The notes below the pieces were generated by a model. The model worked only from the letters and a program-made list of their open reading frames with translations, had not been told where the DNA came from and made no database searches. From DASZZV01 sp035544835 (GTDB lineage: Bacteria; Acidobacteriota; Thermoanaerobaculia; Gp7-AA8): a stretch of 10,660 nt of DNA. The stretch lies in NCBI GenBank assembly GCA_035544835.1, contig DASZZV010000228.1, forward strand, positions 1 to 10,660, written 5' to 3'. Position 1 is the first letter of the stretch; each line of letters opens with the position of its first letter. This document shows positions 1 through 6,116 of this stretch, piece by piece. A program made the position numbers and the translations under genes.

Positions 1-1
1 T

Positions 2-670
2 CCACACCAGTACGTGGTGCTTCACTCCAGGTCGATGCCCAAGCCGCTGGCAACGGACTCGATCGGAGATCCACAGATCGAGCGCATCGTCTTCAAGGCC
101 CTTGAAAAGGATCGGACGCGCCGCTTCGCCACGGCCGCCGAGTTCGCCGAAGAGCTGCGCGCGATTCTGGCGACGCTCCCGGACCAGCCGCTGGCGAGCA
201 CGAGGGAGTCGGACGCGGCGCTGTCGCAAACCGAACAACTCACCCCTCAAACCGGGCCGACTCAATTTCAGTCGACCGGCGCGACCGCTTCCCCGGCGAT
301 TATGCCGCGTCCAGCGCACCCGGCAAGCCCCACCGTGGTCGTCAACGCGCCGACGGAAATTGTGACGCCGGCGCCGGTAGCAATGACTCAACGAACCGTC
401 AGCCCACCGCCTCGACGGGTGGAAGTATCGCCATCTCCAAGCGCTCCTGCGCAACGCGAATTCAAGGGCGTGATCCAGAGTAAGCTTCGCGACTTCCTCC
501 AGACCCCGCTCGGAAAGCTGACTGCTGTCGTCGTCTTCCTCGGCTTCGTAGGCCTCGTTCTCCCCTCGGTGACAACCATCATCCGCTGGCTCCTGATGAT
601 CGGATTCTTCCTTCTCCTGCTCATCGGAGGCTGGAAGGTTTACTCGTGGTACAGGAAGCAGGGACCGTAA
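2..670 (+). CDS. Ser/Thr protein kinase (PknB-like), C-terminal part, membrane-anchored
   Basis: The gene is cut by the left edge; the frame is open from base 2 and ends at TAA 668-670. The visible start, up to about base 170, matches the last helices of a bacterial eukaryote-type kinase C-lobe: IERIVFKALEKDRTRRFATA followed by an AEFAEEL helix, the usual 'KAL-KDP-xRF-saaEF' ending. The ATP-binding and catalytic loops lie outside the window, so activity cannot be judged. Next comes a Pro/Thr/Ser/Ala-rich linker of about 100 residues (bases about 180-470), probably disordered. Two hydrophobic stretches (bases about 515-572 and 574-640) follow, with a short basic tail ending in YRKQGP. Two membrane passes would return the tail to the cytoplasm, so there is no large outer sensor domain such as PASTA. 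The GTG at base 14 is internal and not the real start. Family assignment is firm; substrate and signal are unknown. Confidence 0.85.
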   Translation, partial: PHQYVVLHSRSMPKPLATDSIGDPQIERIVFKALEKDRTRRFATAAEFAEELRAILATLPDQPLASTRESDAALSQTEQLTPQTGPTQFQSTGATASPAIMPRPAHPASPTVVVNAPTEIVTPAPVAMTQRTVSPPPRRVEVSPSPSAPAQREFKGVIQSKLRDFLQTPLGKLTAVVVFLGFVGLVLPSVTTIIRWLLMIGFFLLLLIGGWKVYSWYRKQGP

Positions 671-695
671 GGGATTCCAATCCCGGTCGCCAGGA

Positions 696-1265
696 ATGTT
701 CCTGCTCAACAAACCCCGTGATCGCGATATTGAGAGCCTGCTGGCTCGGGCCGGCTCGCTGCGGTTGTCCTACTCGCCAGTCGGCATTGCGCGGGGAGAT
801 GCGCATGGGTTCAATCTCGATGTGCTTGGCACCAGCATCGGCAGCGGTCGGGGCGATTTCGATGCAGCGAAGCGGGCCATCGACACCTGGCAGATGTTCA
901 ACATCGGCTGGTGTGAGGTTTTCCCGAAAGGGGCTGCGACCACGGAAGGAACTAATGTGGCCGTGATCGCCCGCCATCTCGGCTTCTGGTCGCTCAACTC
1001 CTGCCGGGTTGTCTACGGCATGAGTGATGGGGGAGACGAAGAGCAATACGGTTTTGCGTATGGAACCCTCACTGAGCATGCCGAACAGGGGGAGGAGATC
1101 TTCGCCGTGTCCTTCAACTCCCGGAGCGAAGAGGTGTCCTACCTGATCCGGGCTGCGTCCAGGCCTCGCGCACTTCTTGCGAAGCTCGGCTATCCCTTTT
1201 CGCGTTGGTACCAGGCCCGCTTCCGCGACGCGTCAACGGCTGCAATGCGGAAGGCGCTGACCTGA
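696..1265 (+). CDS. DUF1990 (UPF0548) family protein
   Basis: This 189-residue protein has the hallmarks of the DUF1990/UPF0548 family: an N-terminal LSYSPVG segment, a central block ending in WQMFNIGWCEVFP, then LGFWSLNSCRVVYGMSD, FGFAYGTLTEHAEQGEE and a C-terminal SRPRALLAKLGYPFSRWYQ segment. The length fits the family. No signal peptide or membrane segment is visible. The family is common in actinobacteria, acidobacteria and plants and its biochemical role is not established; the fold is thought to be related to lipid- or ligand-binding barrels, and I make no functional claim. The ATG at 696 starts 25 nt after the kinase stop. The AGGA directly before it is too close to be a normal ribosome site, so translation may depend on reinitiation from the kinase gene. 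Co-transcription with the kinase is likely from the spacing. Confidence 0.85.
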   Translation: MFLLNKPRDRDIESLLARAGSLRLSYSPVGIARGDAHGFNLDVLGTSIGSGRGDFDAAKRAIDTWQMFNIGWCEVFPKGAATTEGTNVAVIARHLGFWSLNSCRVVYGMSDGGDEEQYGFAYGTLTEHAEQGEEIFAVSFNSRSEEVSYLIRAASRPRALLAKLGYPFSRWYQARFRDASTAAMRKALT

Positions 1266-1270
1266 TGGAA

Positions 1271-1298
1271 TTGAAAATTGGAAATTGAAAATTGAAAA
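1271..1298 (+). repeat. Tandem repeat, two 14-bp units
   Basis: TTGAAAATTGGAAA (1271-1284) is followed directly by TTGAAAATTGAAAA (1285-1298), differing at one base. It is a very A/T-rich patch in a GC-rich region, just after the DUF1990 stop. Function unknown. Confidence 0.9.
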
Positions 1299-1325
1299 GG
1301 AGAGATGTCTTTCTTTCAATCTTTC
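1287..1325 (+). other. Possible A/U-rich RNA hairpin between DUF1990 and methyltransferase genes
   Basis: Arm 1287-1303 (GAAAATTGAAAAGGAGA) can pair with 1308-1325 (TCTTTCTTTCAATCTTTC) around a four-base loop (1304-1307), with one bulge, one A/C mismatch and two G-U pairs. Seen by eye only; no energy was calculated. It could be a weak terminator or processing site after DUF1990, but it lacks the GC-rich stem of a classical terminator. The rest of the gap to 1410 shows nothing recognisable. Confidence 0.35.
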
Positions 1326-1408
1326 AGACTCGCCCCTTTCTTCCGAGCACAATTTCAACGCTGATTCCAACGCTCCCTCCCACGATCAGGCCTTAAGTTC
1401 CACGACGA

Positions 1409-1415
1409 TAGGAGG
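1409..1415 (+). promoter_or_regulatory. Strong Shine-Dalgarno site of the methyltransferase gene
   Basis: TAGGAGGAAGTC directly precedes the ATG at 1421, giving an AGGAGG core at ideal spacing and fixing the start of this gene. It contrasts with several other genes of the window, which have no visible ribosome site. Confidence 0.85.
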
Positions 1416-1420
1416 AAGTC

Positions 1421-2479
1421 ATGGAAATCAATCAGGAGAAGCTGAACGAGTTCATGGGACGGGCGGTGGTCGACTTCGGGGCCACGCTCCATGCCGGGCT
1501 GGTCGTGATCGGCGAGAAGCTCGGTCTCTACAAGGGCCTGGCCGCAGGTGGGCCGCAGACGCCGGGGGAACTGGCGAGGCGGACCGAGACGACCGAGCGG
1601 TACGTTCGCGAATGGCTCAACGCCCAGGCAGCAGGGGGATACGTGATGTACGACGCCGACCACGGCACCTACTCACTTTCACCCGAGCAGGCCTTTGCGC
1701 TGGCGGATGAAGAGAGCCCGGCCTATCTCCCGGGTGCATTCATTCTGGCGGTCGCGGCAGTTCGGTCGGAGGCCAGGATCACGGACGCTTTTCGCAGCGG
1801 CGCCGGCTTCGGATGGCACGAGCACGACAAAGGGCTCTTCGAAGGGACCGAGAAATTCTTCCGGCCTAACTACGTCGGCAACCTGGTCTCGTCGTGGATC
1901 CCCGCTCTTGTGGGCGTCGCTGCCACGCTGGAGCGGGGAGCGAAGGTGGCAGACATCGGGTGCGGTCACGGCGCATCGACGATTCTGATGGCGAAGGCCT
2001 ATCCGAAATCGCAGTTCGTCGGTTTCGACTACCACGGCCCGTCGATCGAGGCGGCACGGAAGGCCGCGCAGCACGCCGGCGTGGCCGGCCGCGTAACGTT
2101 CCAGCAGGCCGCGGCGAAGGACTATCCCGGCACGGACTACGATCTGGTGGCATTCTTCGATTGTCTGCATGACATGGGCGACCCGGTCGGGGCGGCCACG
2201 CACGTTCTGCGCTCCTTGGCCAAGGACGGGACCTGGATGATCGTCGAGCCCTTCGCGAACGATCGCGTGGAGGAGAACCTCAATCCGGTGGGCCGCGCCT
2301 ATTACTCGGCCTCGACGATGATCTGCACGCCCGCCTCGCGCTCCCAGGAAGTTGGCCTTTGCCTCGGCGCTCAGGCTGGTGAATCACGCATTCGTGAGGT
2401 CGTGACCCGTGGAGGCTTCACGCAGTTCCGTCGTGCCACAGAGACACCGTTCAACCTCGTGTTTGAGGCAAAGGCGTAA
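1421..2479 (+). CDS. Class I SAM-dependent methyltransferase with N-terminal winged helix (Rv2258c-like)
   Basis: This 352-residue protein has two parts. Residues about 20-95 form a winged-helix/dimerisation region typical of Rv2258c-like and O-methyltransferase-like enzymes (LGLYKGLA, TPGELARRTETTERYVREWL, a wing around GGYVMYDADHGTYSLSP). From about residue 165 there is a Rossmann methyltransferase: motif I DIGCGHG at 178-184, an acidic motif II region (FVGFDYHGPS), and YDLVAFFDCLHDMGDP as motif IV/post-motif. The C-terminal TETPFNLVFEAKA matches the usual ending of this subfamily. It would transfer a methyl group from SAM to an unknown small molecule in the cytoplasm; the substrate cannot be read from sequence. 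The start is secured by a strong ribosome site. The last 23 nt of the gene (2457-2479) recur at 3313-3335 just before the BTAD regulator, showing that this gene once sat directly upstream of that regulator. Confidence 0.9.
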   Translation: MEINQEKLNEFMGRAVVDFGATLHAGLVVIGEKLGLYKGLAAGGPQTPGELARRTETTERYVREWLNAQAAGGYVMYDADHGTYSLSPEQAFALADEESPAYLPGAFILAVAAVRSEARITDAFRSGAGFGWHEHDKGLFEGTEKFFRPNYVGNLVSSWIPALVGVAATLERGAKVADIGCGHGASTILMAKAYPKSQFVGFDYHGPSIEAARKAAQHAGVAGRVTFQQAAAKDYPGTDYDLVAFFDCLHDMGDPVGAATHVLRSLAKDGTWMIVEPFANDRVEENLNPVGRAYYSASTMICTPASRSQEVGLCLGAQAGESRIREVVTRGGFTQFRRATETPFNLVFEAKA

Positions 2480-2595
2480 CATCGACTGACCTGATATGCT
2501 CGAGATCCGGCTACTCGGCGAGTTAGAAGTGGTGCGGGACGGCCAGCCGTCCCGCTTCCCGCTTCCGGGAAGTCGCGCGCACTTCTCGCATACCT
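2457..2595 (+). repeat. Direct repeat, left copy (methyltransferase 3' end plus regulator 5' end)
   Basis: Aligned by eye with 3313-3451. The first 23 bases are identical; 2480-2495 is a diverged spacer one base longer than in the right copy; 2496-2546 matches 3351-3401 with one mismatch. After that the left copy lacks one G (position 3402 of the right copy) and has five scattered substitutions up to 2590; TACCT at 2591-2595 matches 3447-3451 and similarity then stops. The copy carries the true end of the methyltransferase gene and a dead start of the regulator gene. Confidence 0.95.
2496..2595 (+). pseudogene. Truncated, frameshifted 5' fragment of the BTAD regulator gene
   Basis: The first 17 codons encode MLEIRLLGELEVVRDGQ, identical to the start of the intact regulator at 3351. 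A one-base deletion then shifts the frame: the intact gene continues with AVPLPASKKSRALLAYLA whereas this copy reads PSRFPLPGSRAHFSHTF. Homology ends near 2595, about 33 codons into a 921-codon gene. The resulting reading frame to 2726 has no family resemblance. This is a remnant of a duplication, not a functional gene. Its ATG may still be translated because the TAACAT box at 2477-2482 lies in the same place as the TAAAAT box before the intact gene. Confidence 0.85.
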
Positions 2596-2604
2596 TTGCC
2601 ACAC

Positions 2605-2638
2605 GGAGAGGGAACGCGAAGGAGGAGAGAACGCGAAG
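2605..2638 (+). repeat. Short purine-rich near-tandem repeat at the repeat/insert junction
   Basis: GGAGAGGGAACGCGAAG (2605-2621) is followed by GGAGAGAACGCGAAG (2624-2638), the same unit minus two Gs. It begins ten bases after similarity to the right-hand direct repeat stops. The rest of 2639-2747 holds no gene I can support; it is transition sequence before the DUF4258 gene. Confidence 0.8.
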
Positions 2639-2747
2639 AGGGCCAAGCCTTTCGTTCTTGCCAAAATCATTCATAGTCGCAAGGTGGCACGAGGATAGCG
2701 CGCGAGCGTTGAGAAAATTGTCTTAATTTCGAGACCATGCTGATGCC

Positions 2748-2757
2748 GAGGTATATT
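2748..2757 (+). promoter_or_regulatory. Shine-Dalgarno site deciding a TTG start (overlapping TATATT)
   Basis: GAGG at 2748-2751 stands 8 nt before TTG 2760 and supports that codon as start of the DUF4258 gene. The adjoining TATATT (2752-2757) resembles a -10 box, but if used it would put the RNA start inside the coding frame, so the ribosome-site reading is preferred. Confidence 0.5.
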
Positions 2758-2759
2758 GC

Positions 2760-3086
2760 TTGACTGAAAGGCTTTCTGAGAACCCGGTCGTATTCATTCA
2801 GGATTGCATCCGGCGACGTTCGATCTTCTGGACATACCATGTGAACATGCGGCTCGACCGTAGGCACATATCGCGCGAGGAGATCTTCGCCGCCGTCGAT
2901 TCCTATCAGCTGGTAGAGGCATATCCAGACGACAAGTATCTTCCGAGCTACCTCGTGCTCGCCGCCGGAACGTTTCACGTGTTGTTCGCGATTGATACCG
3001 AAGGTGATAATGCTCGAGTGGTGACAGCCTACCGTCCCGACAAAGACGAGTGGGAGCTTGGATTCCTGCGGAGGAAATCTCGATGA
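2760..3086 (+). CDS. DUF4258 protein, probable toxin of a type II toxin-antitoxin pair
   Basis: This 108-residue protein fits DUF4258 well. The conserved helix reads TYHVNMRLDRRHISREEI (His27, Arg31, Arg34/35, matching the family's 'H-x3-R-x2-Rgis-eEv'), then DSYQLVEAYPDDKYLPSYLVL, then the strand HVLFAIDTEGDNARVVTAYR with the ending PDKDEWELGF. The TTG start is chosen because a GAGG lies 8 nt upstream and no better in-frame start precedes the domain. The stop overlaps the start of the next gene as ATGA (3083-3086), so the two are translationally coupled. DUF4258 genes followed by a YgiT-type zinc-finger gene are a recurrent pair regarded as a toxin-antitoxin module akin to MqsR/MqsA; a toxic RNase role is inferred, not visible. 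The gene lies between two 139-bp direct repeats and probably arrived by insertion. Confidence 0.85.
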   Translation: MTERLSENPVVFIQDCIRRRSIFWTYHVNMRLDRRHISREEIFAAVDSYQLVEAYPDDKYLPSYLVLAAGTFHVLFAIDTEGDNARVVTAYRPDKDEWELGFLRRKSR

Positions 3087-3304
3087 AATGCCGAGTTTGC
3101 AGCGGCAAAATGAAACGGACGACGACCGATCTCCCGTTCAAGACGAGCGAGAGGACGATCGTGATTCTCAAAGGCCTTCCTGTCCTGCAGTGCGATCGCT
3201 GCAGTGAGTACGCGATCGCCGACGCGACGTTCAAGCGAGTCGAGGCCATCCTCGCCCAGGTGGACTCGAATGCAGAGCTGGAGATCATCCGCTTCGCCGC
3301 ATGA
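3083..3304 (+). CDS. YgiT-type zinc finger protein, probable antitoxin
   Basis: This 73-residue protein has two CxxC motifs, CRVC at residues 3-6 and CDRC at 37-40, separated by a TTTDLPFKTSERTIVILKGL segment; this is the YgiT/MqsA N-terminal zinc finger. After the finger come only about 33 residues (ATFKRVEAILAQ, then an acidic stretch), so the HTH DNA-binding domain found in full MqsA is absent. It would bind and neutralise the DUF4258 partner; how the module regulates itself without an HTH is unclear. The ATG at 3083 is preferred over the in-frame GTG at 3050, because GGAGGA sits at ideal distance (about 3070-3075), the ATG overlaps the upstream stop as ATGA, and the zinc finger begins at residue 3. 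The stop is only 8 nt before the right-hand direct repeat. Confidence 0.88.
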   Translation: MKCRVCSGKMKRTTTDLPFKTSERTIVILKGLPVLQCDRCSEYAIADATFKRVEAILAQVDSNAELEIIRFAA

Positions 3305-3312
3305 GCAGATCG

Positions 3313-3451
3313 TCGTGTTTGAGGCAAAGGCGTAAAATCGTCTACCCAAAATGCTCGAGATCCGGCTGCTCGGCGAGTTAGAAGTGGTGCGGGACGGCCA
3401 GGCCGTGCCGCTTCCCGCTTCGAAGAAGTCGCGCGCACTTCTCGCCTACCT
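3313..3451 (+). repeat. Direct repeat, right copy (methyltransferase 3' end plus regulator 5' end)
   Basis: Partner of 2457-2595. It begins with the last 23 nt of the methyltransferase gene, including its TAA stop, but here preceded by the antitoxin gene, so this coding tail is stranded. It continues into the functional start of the BTAD regulator. Matches: 23/23 in the first block and 50/51 from the ATG onward, then one indel and scattered substitutions. Confidence 0.95.
3333..3338 (+). promoter_or_regulatory. Candidate -10 box of the BTAD regulator gene
   Basis: TAAAAT lies 12 nt before ATG 3351 and would give a leader of only about 5 nt. No convincing -35 box or ribosome site is visible. 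The left repeat has TAACAT at the matching place. The box overlaps the TAA of the stranded methyltransferase tail, suggesting it was originally an internal promoter at the end of that gene. Confidence 0.4.
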
Positions 3452-6116
3452 CGCCGCCACGGCGCGCCCGCATCTGCGTGAGCGTCTCTGCGAGCTGCTG
3501 TGGGAAGGCCCGGATGATCCGCGCGCAGCCCTTCGCTGGAGCCTGACGAAACTGAGGCCGCTGACCGGCTCTCATCTCGTCACGACCCGCGATCATGTCG
3601 AATTCCGTTGCGAAGGGGCAGCGATCGACATTCGCCGCATCGGGACCCCCGTCAACGAAACGACCGATCTGCTCGAAGAGCAGGCCGCCTTGTTCCGAGG
3701 CGGGTTTCTCGACGGGCTCGACCTTCCCGGCTGTTTCCGATATCAGCAGTGGTGCATCGGCGAACGCGAACGGATTCGTCAGACGCACATCGCGATTCTG
3801 ACCGAGCTGACCCAGCGACTCGGGCGCAATGAAGCAGCGCTCCGGCATGCCCGCCGCCGCGTGATGCTTGATCCTTTCAACGACCAGGCTCACGGTGCGC
3901 TCATCAGTCTGTTGGCCTCGCTCGGCCTGAGCCACGAAGCGATGGGCCAGTATGACTCCTGCCGATCCATCTTCGAACGAGAGCTAGGCGCGCGACCCGG
4001 CCCCGTGGTGGAAGATGCGAGACGGACCATTGGAAAGACACCCACGCCGGCTCCGAGTGCGGCCACCTTCCCTCAGGCTTCGCCGCCGGCAATCCTGTTT
4101 GTCGGCCGATCGCGTGAGCTCGCGGCCCTTGAGCCGGTCAATACCGTGGTCTTCTTTTCCGGTGAACCGGGCATCGGCAAGAGCCGTCTGCTCGAGGAGC
4201 TTCGCATACGTACCGCAGGGTCTACTCTCTACGGTCGCGCCTTCGCCGCGGAAATGATCCGTCCCTACGGACTCTGGATCGACGCCCTCGGCGGCTTTCC
4301 GAATGAAACGGACCGCACCCGGCTCTTTGAGGCCGTCGTGCAGATGCTCAGCGGTGTCGCACTCATCGCCATCGACGACCTCCAATGGATCGACGAGGCC
4401 TCGGCCGCGCTGCTCCACTACGTCGCCCGAACATCGACGAGCCGCATCGTCCTTGCGGCAAGAAGTGGAGAGCTGGAGGATAACCCGAAGGCGATGCGCC
4501 TGATCCGGGAGCTGGCGCGAGAAAAACGTCTTCGCCGTTTCGATCTCGAACCGTTGACCGCCGAGGAAACCATCGCCCTGGCCCGCGCTGTGGCCGCGCC
4601 GGAAGATGTCGAGCGCGTCGCATCGGAGAGTGGGGGAAATCCGCTCTTCACTATCGAGCTCGGGCGGGCGCATCGTCCGGGCTCGCTCCTGCAGGTCATC
4701 GGCGAGAGGATCACGCAGCTGGAAGGATCGGCGCGCGAAGTTGTCTCCTGGGCAGCGGCGGTGGGCCGTCAGTTCGATGCCGAGATCGTCGGCCGGGCCA
4801 CGGGAATGGCCGCGGGTGAAATGCTGGAAGCCCTGGAGAGGCTGGAGCGATGCGGAATCATCCGAGCTGCCGGCGACCGTTACGATTTCGGGCACGACCT
4901 GGTTCGCGAGGTCGCCTATCAGGCCATCTCCGGGCCGCGACGTACGCTCGTGCATCGGCACATCGCGCGGGCCCTGCACGAGACGCATGACAGTGATGGC
5001 GCACTGGCGGGGGAGATCGTGCACCACGCTTCACTGGCCGGCGATCACGCTCTCGCCGCAACGGCCGCCGTCGATGCGGGAAACCGCTGCCTGCGAATGT
5101 TTGCGTACGCCGAAGCCGTCAGCGTCGCTCGTCGGGGACTGCAGCTCGTTGAATCACTGAGCGGCAATCTTCGCCTCGAGACGGAAATGGGGCTGCTCAA
5201 CGTCCTGGTCATGTCGCGAACACCGGTGCGTGAGAAGGTCGAGTTGACGGGCCGGCTGGCATCGCTGACGGAAGCGGCGCGAAGCGCGGGCCTGCCGAAG
5301 ATTGCGGCTTTGGGCGCACACCTGCTGGCCTGCCTCTACGAAGAATCGAATCGCTACCTCGACGCAGCCGGCGCAACCATTCAATCTGCGGAGCTGAGCC
5401 AGACCGCCGACGCGGCCACCGTGGCGCTCTCCATGGCTAACTCGGCTCGTTGCCTGCTCTTTCTTCAACGCGACGTGGCCCGAGCCGAATCTCTGCTCGG
5501 CCAGGCCAGCGCCATTGGAATCGAGAATGCCGAGCTGGACCTGGGAATCGGATTTCTCCATGCCCATCACGGCCGGGTCGCTCAAGCGATGCCGCATCTC
5601 GAGCGGGCCTTCGAGCTCGCGGCACGCCAGCAGGATCATTGGCGCGAATGGATTGCTCTCTGGCGAATGGTCATCGCCGCTCTCGAGCAGAGCGACGCCG
5701 CGCTGGCCCTGCAATTCTGCGAGCGCCTGCGACCGATCGCCACGAAAATGAAGGGTGGAAGCGAACTGGTACGCAGCGATGTGCTGGAGATGCTCGCGCA
5801 CTGGCTGGCAGGACACTCCGTCGATCTCGAGGGCGCGTTGGCGCGTTTACGCGAGGTCGACAGCAAGAGCGATCTGGCATGGGCGCTGACATTCGTGGCG
5901 CAGATCGAAATGAAACGAGGTCTCGTTGATGATGCGCGGCTCCACGCCGAGGAAGCGGTTGTCGCTGCAGAAGCAGTCGGGCGTGACAGCGAAACGGCCA
6001 TCGCTCGATGCATTCTCGGACTGCGGACCAAAGCGTCGCCCGATCTAACGGCACGGGCCCGAAAATTCATGAAGGAGGCAACTTATGGCCACACTCGTTC
6101 TCGAGCAAAACTTTGA
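3351..6116 (+). CDS. BTAD / AfsR-SARP-type regulator with AAA ATPase and TPR-like C-terminus
   Basis: A 921-residue signal-transduction regulator. Residues 1-95 form an OmpR-like winged helix (MLEIRLLGELEVVRDGQ, KKSRALLAYLA, RERLCELLWEGPDDPRAALR). Residues about 104-225 are the bacterial transcriptional activation domain, all helical (LFRGGFLDGLDLPGC, ARRRVMLDPFNDQAHGALI, ending ELGARPGP). From about 250 an AAA/STAND-like ATPase starts with FVGRSREL, Walker A GEPGIGKS at 271-278 and Walker B LIAIDDLQW (Asp342, Asp343). About 500 residues follow of helical, TPR-like repeats for ligand or partner binding. No C-terminal LuxR HTH or cyclase domain is present. It likely activates nearby genes on sensing an unknown signal. 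The start is firm, since the winged helix begins at residue 2. The 3' end overlaps the DUF4242 gene by 32 nt, so the two are co-transcribed. The target is probably the flanking methyltransferase/DUF4242 locus (inference). Confidence 0.92.
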   Translation: MLEIRLLGELEVVRDGQAVPLPASKKSRALLAYLAATARPHLRERLCELLWEGPDDPRAALRWSLTKLRPLTGSHLVTTRDHVEFRCEGAAIDIRRIGTPVNETTDLLEEQAALFRGGFLDGLDLPGCFRYQQWCIGERERIRQTHIAILTELTQRLGRNEAALRHARRRVMLDPFNDQAHGALISLLASLGLSHEAMGQYDSCRSIFERELGARPGPVVEDARRTIGKTPTPAPSAATFPQASPPAILFVGRSRELAALEPVNTVVFFSGEPGIGKSRLLEELRIRTAGSTLYGRAFAAEMIRPYGLWIDALGGFPNETDRTRLFEAVVQMLSGVALIAIDDLQWIDEASAALLHYVARTSTSRIVLAARSGELEDNPKAMRLIRELAREKRLRRFDLEPLTAEETIALARAVAAPEDVERVASESGGNPLFTIELGRAHRPGSLLQVIGERITQLEGSAREVVSWAAAVGRQFDAEIVGRATGMAAGEMLEALERLERCGIIRAAGDRYDFGHDLVREVAYQAISGPRRTLVHRHIARALHETHDSDGALAGEIVHHASLAGDHALAATAAVDAGNRCLRMFAYAEAVSVARRGLQLVESLSGNLRLETEMGLLNVLVMSRTPVREKVELTGRLASLTEAARSAGLPKIAALGAHLLACLYEESNRYLDAAGATIQSAELSQTADAATVALSMANSARCLLFLQRDVARAESLLGQASAIGIENAELDLGIGFLHAHHGRVAQAMPHLERAFELAARQQDHWREWIALWRMVIAALEQSDAALALQFCERLRPIATKMKGGSELVRSDVLEMLAHWLAGHSVDLEGALARLREVDSKSDLAWALTFVAQIEMKRGLVDDARLHAEEAVVAAEAVGRDSETAIARCILGLRTKASPDLTARARKFMKEATYGHTRSRAKL
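6070..6077 (+). promoter_or_regulatory. Shine-Dalgarno site of the DUF4242 gene inside the regulator gene
   Basis: GAAGGAGG followed by CAACTT and ATG 6085 is a near-perfect ribosome site lying in the last codons of the regulator. It fixes the DUF4242 start and shows that the 32-nt overlap is real. Confidence 0.85.

Noticed and set aside
14..16. GTG as start of the kinase-tail gene
   Set aside because: The frame is open to base 2 and the protein starts in the middle of the kinase C-lobe, so the gene is truncated by the window.
1285..1710. 141-codon frame overlapping the methyltransferase start
   Set aside because: It begins in the A/T-rich repeat with TTG and runs out of frame through the methyltransferase gene; the product has no domain and the methyltransferase start is firmly supported.
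2496..2726. 76-residue reading frame beginning MLEIRLLGELEVV
   Set aside because: Only its first 17 codons are regulator sequence; after the one-base deletion the rest is meaningless frame. Treated as a pseudogene fragment.
3050..3082. Upstream GTG start for the zinc-finger gene
   Set aside because: It would add 11 residues inside the DUF4258 gene; the ATG at 3083 has a strong ribosome site, ATGA overlap and the zinc finger starts at residue 3.
3984..5027. 347-codon minus-strand frame (also 8646-9752, 368 codons)
   Set aside because: Antisense shadows of the regulator and of the GGDEF-EAL gene in GC-rich DNA; no recognisable domain and no ribosome site noted.
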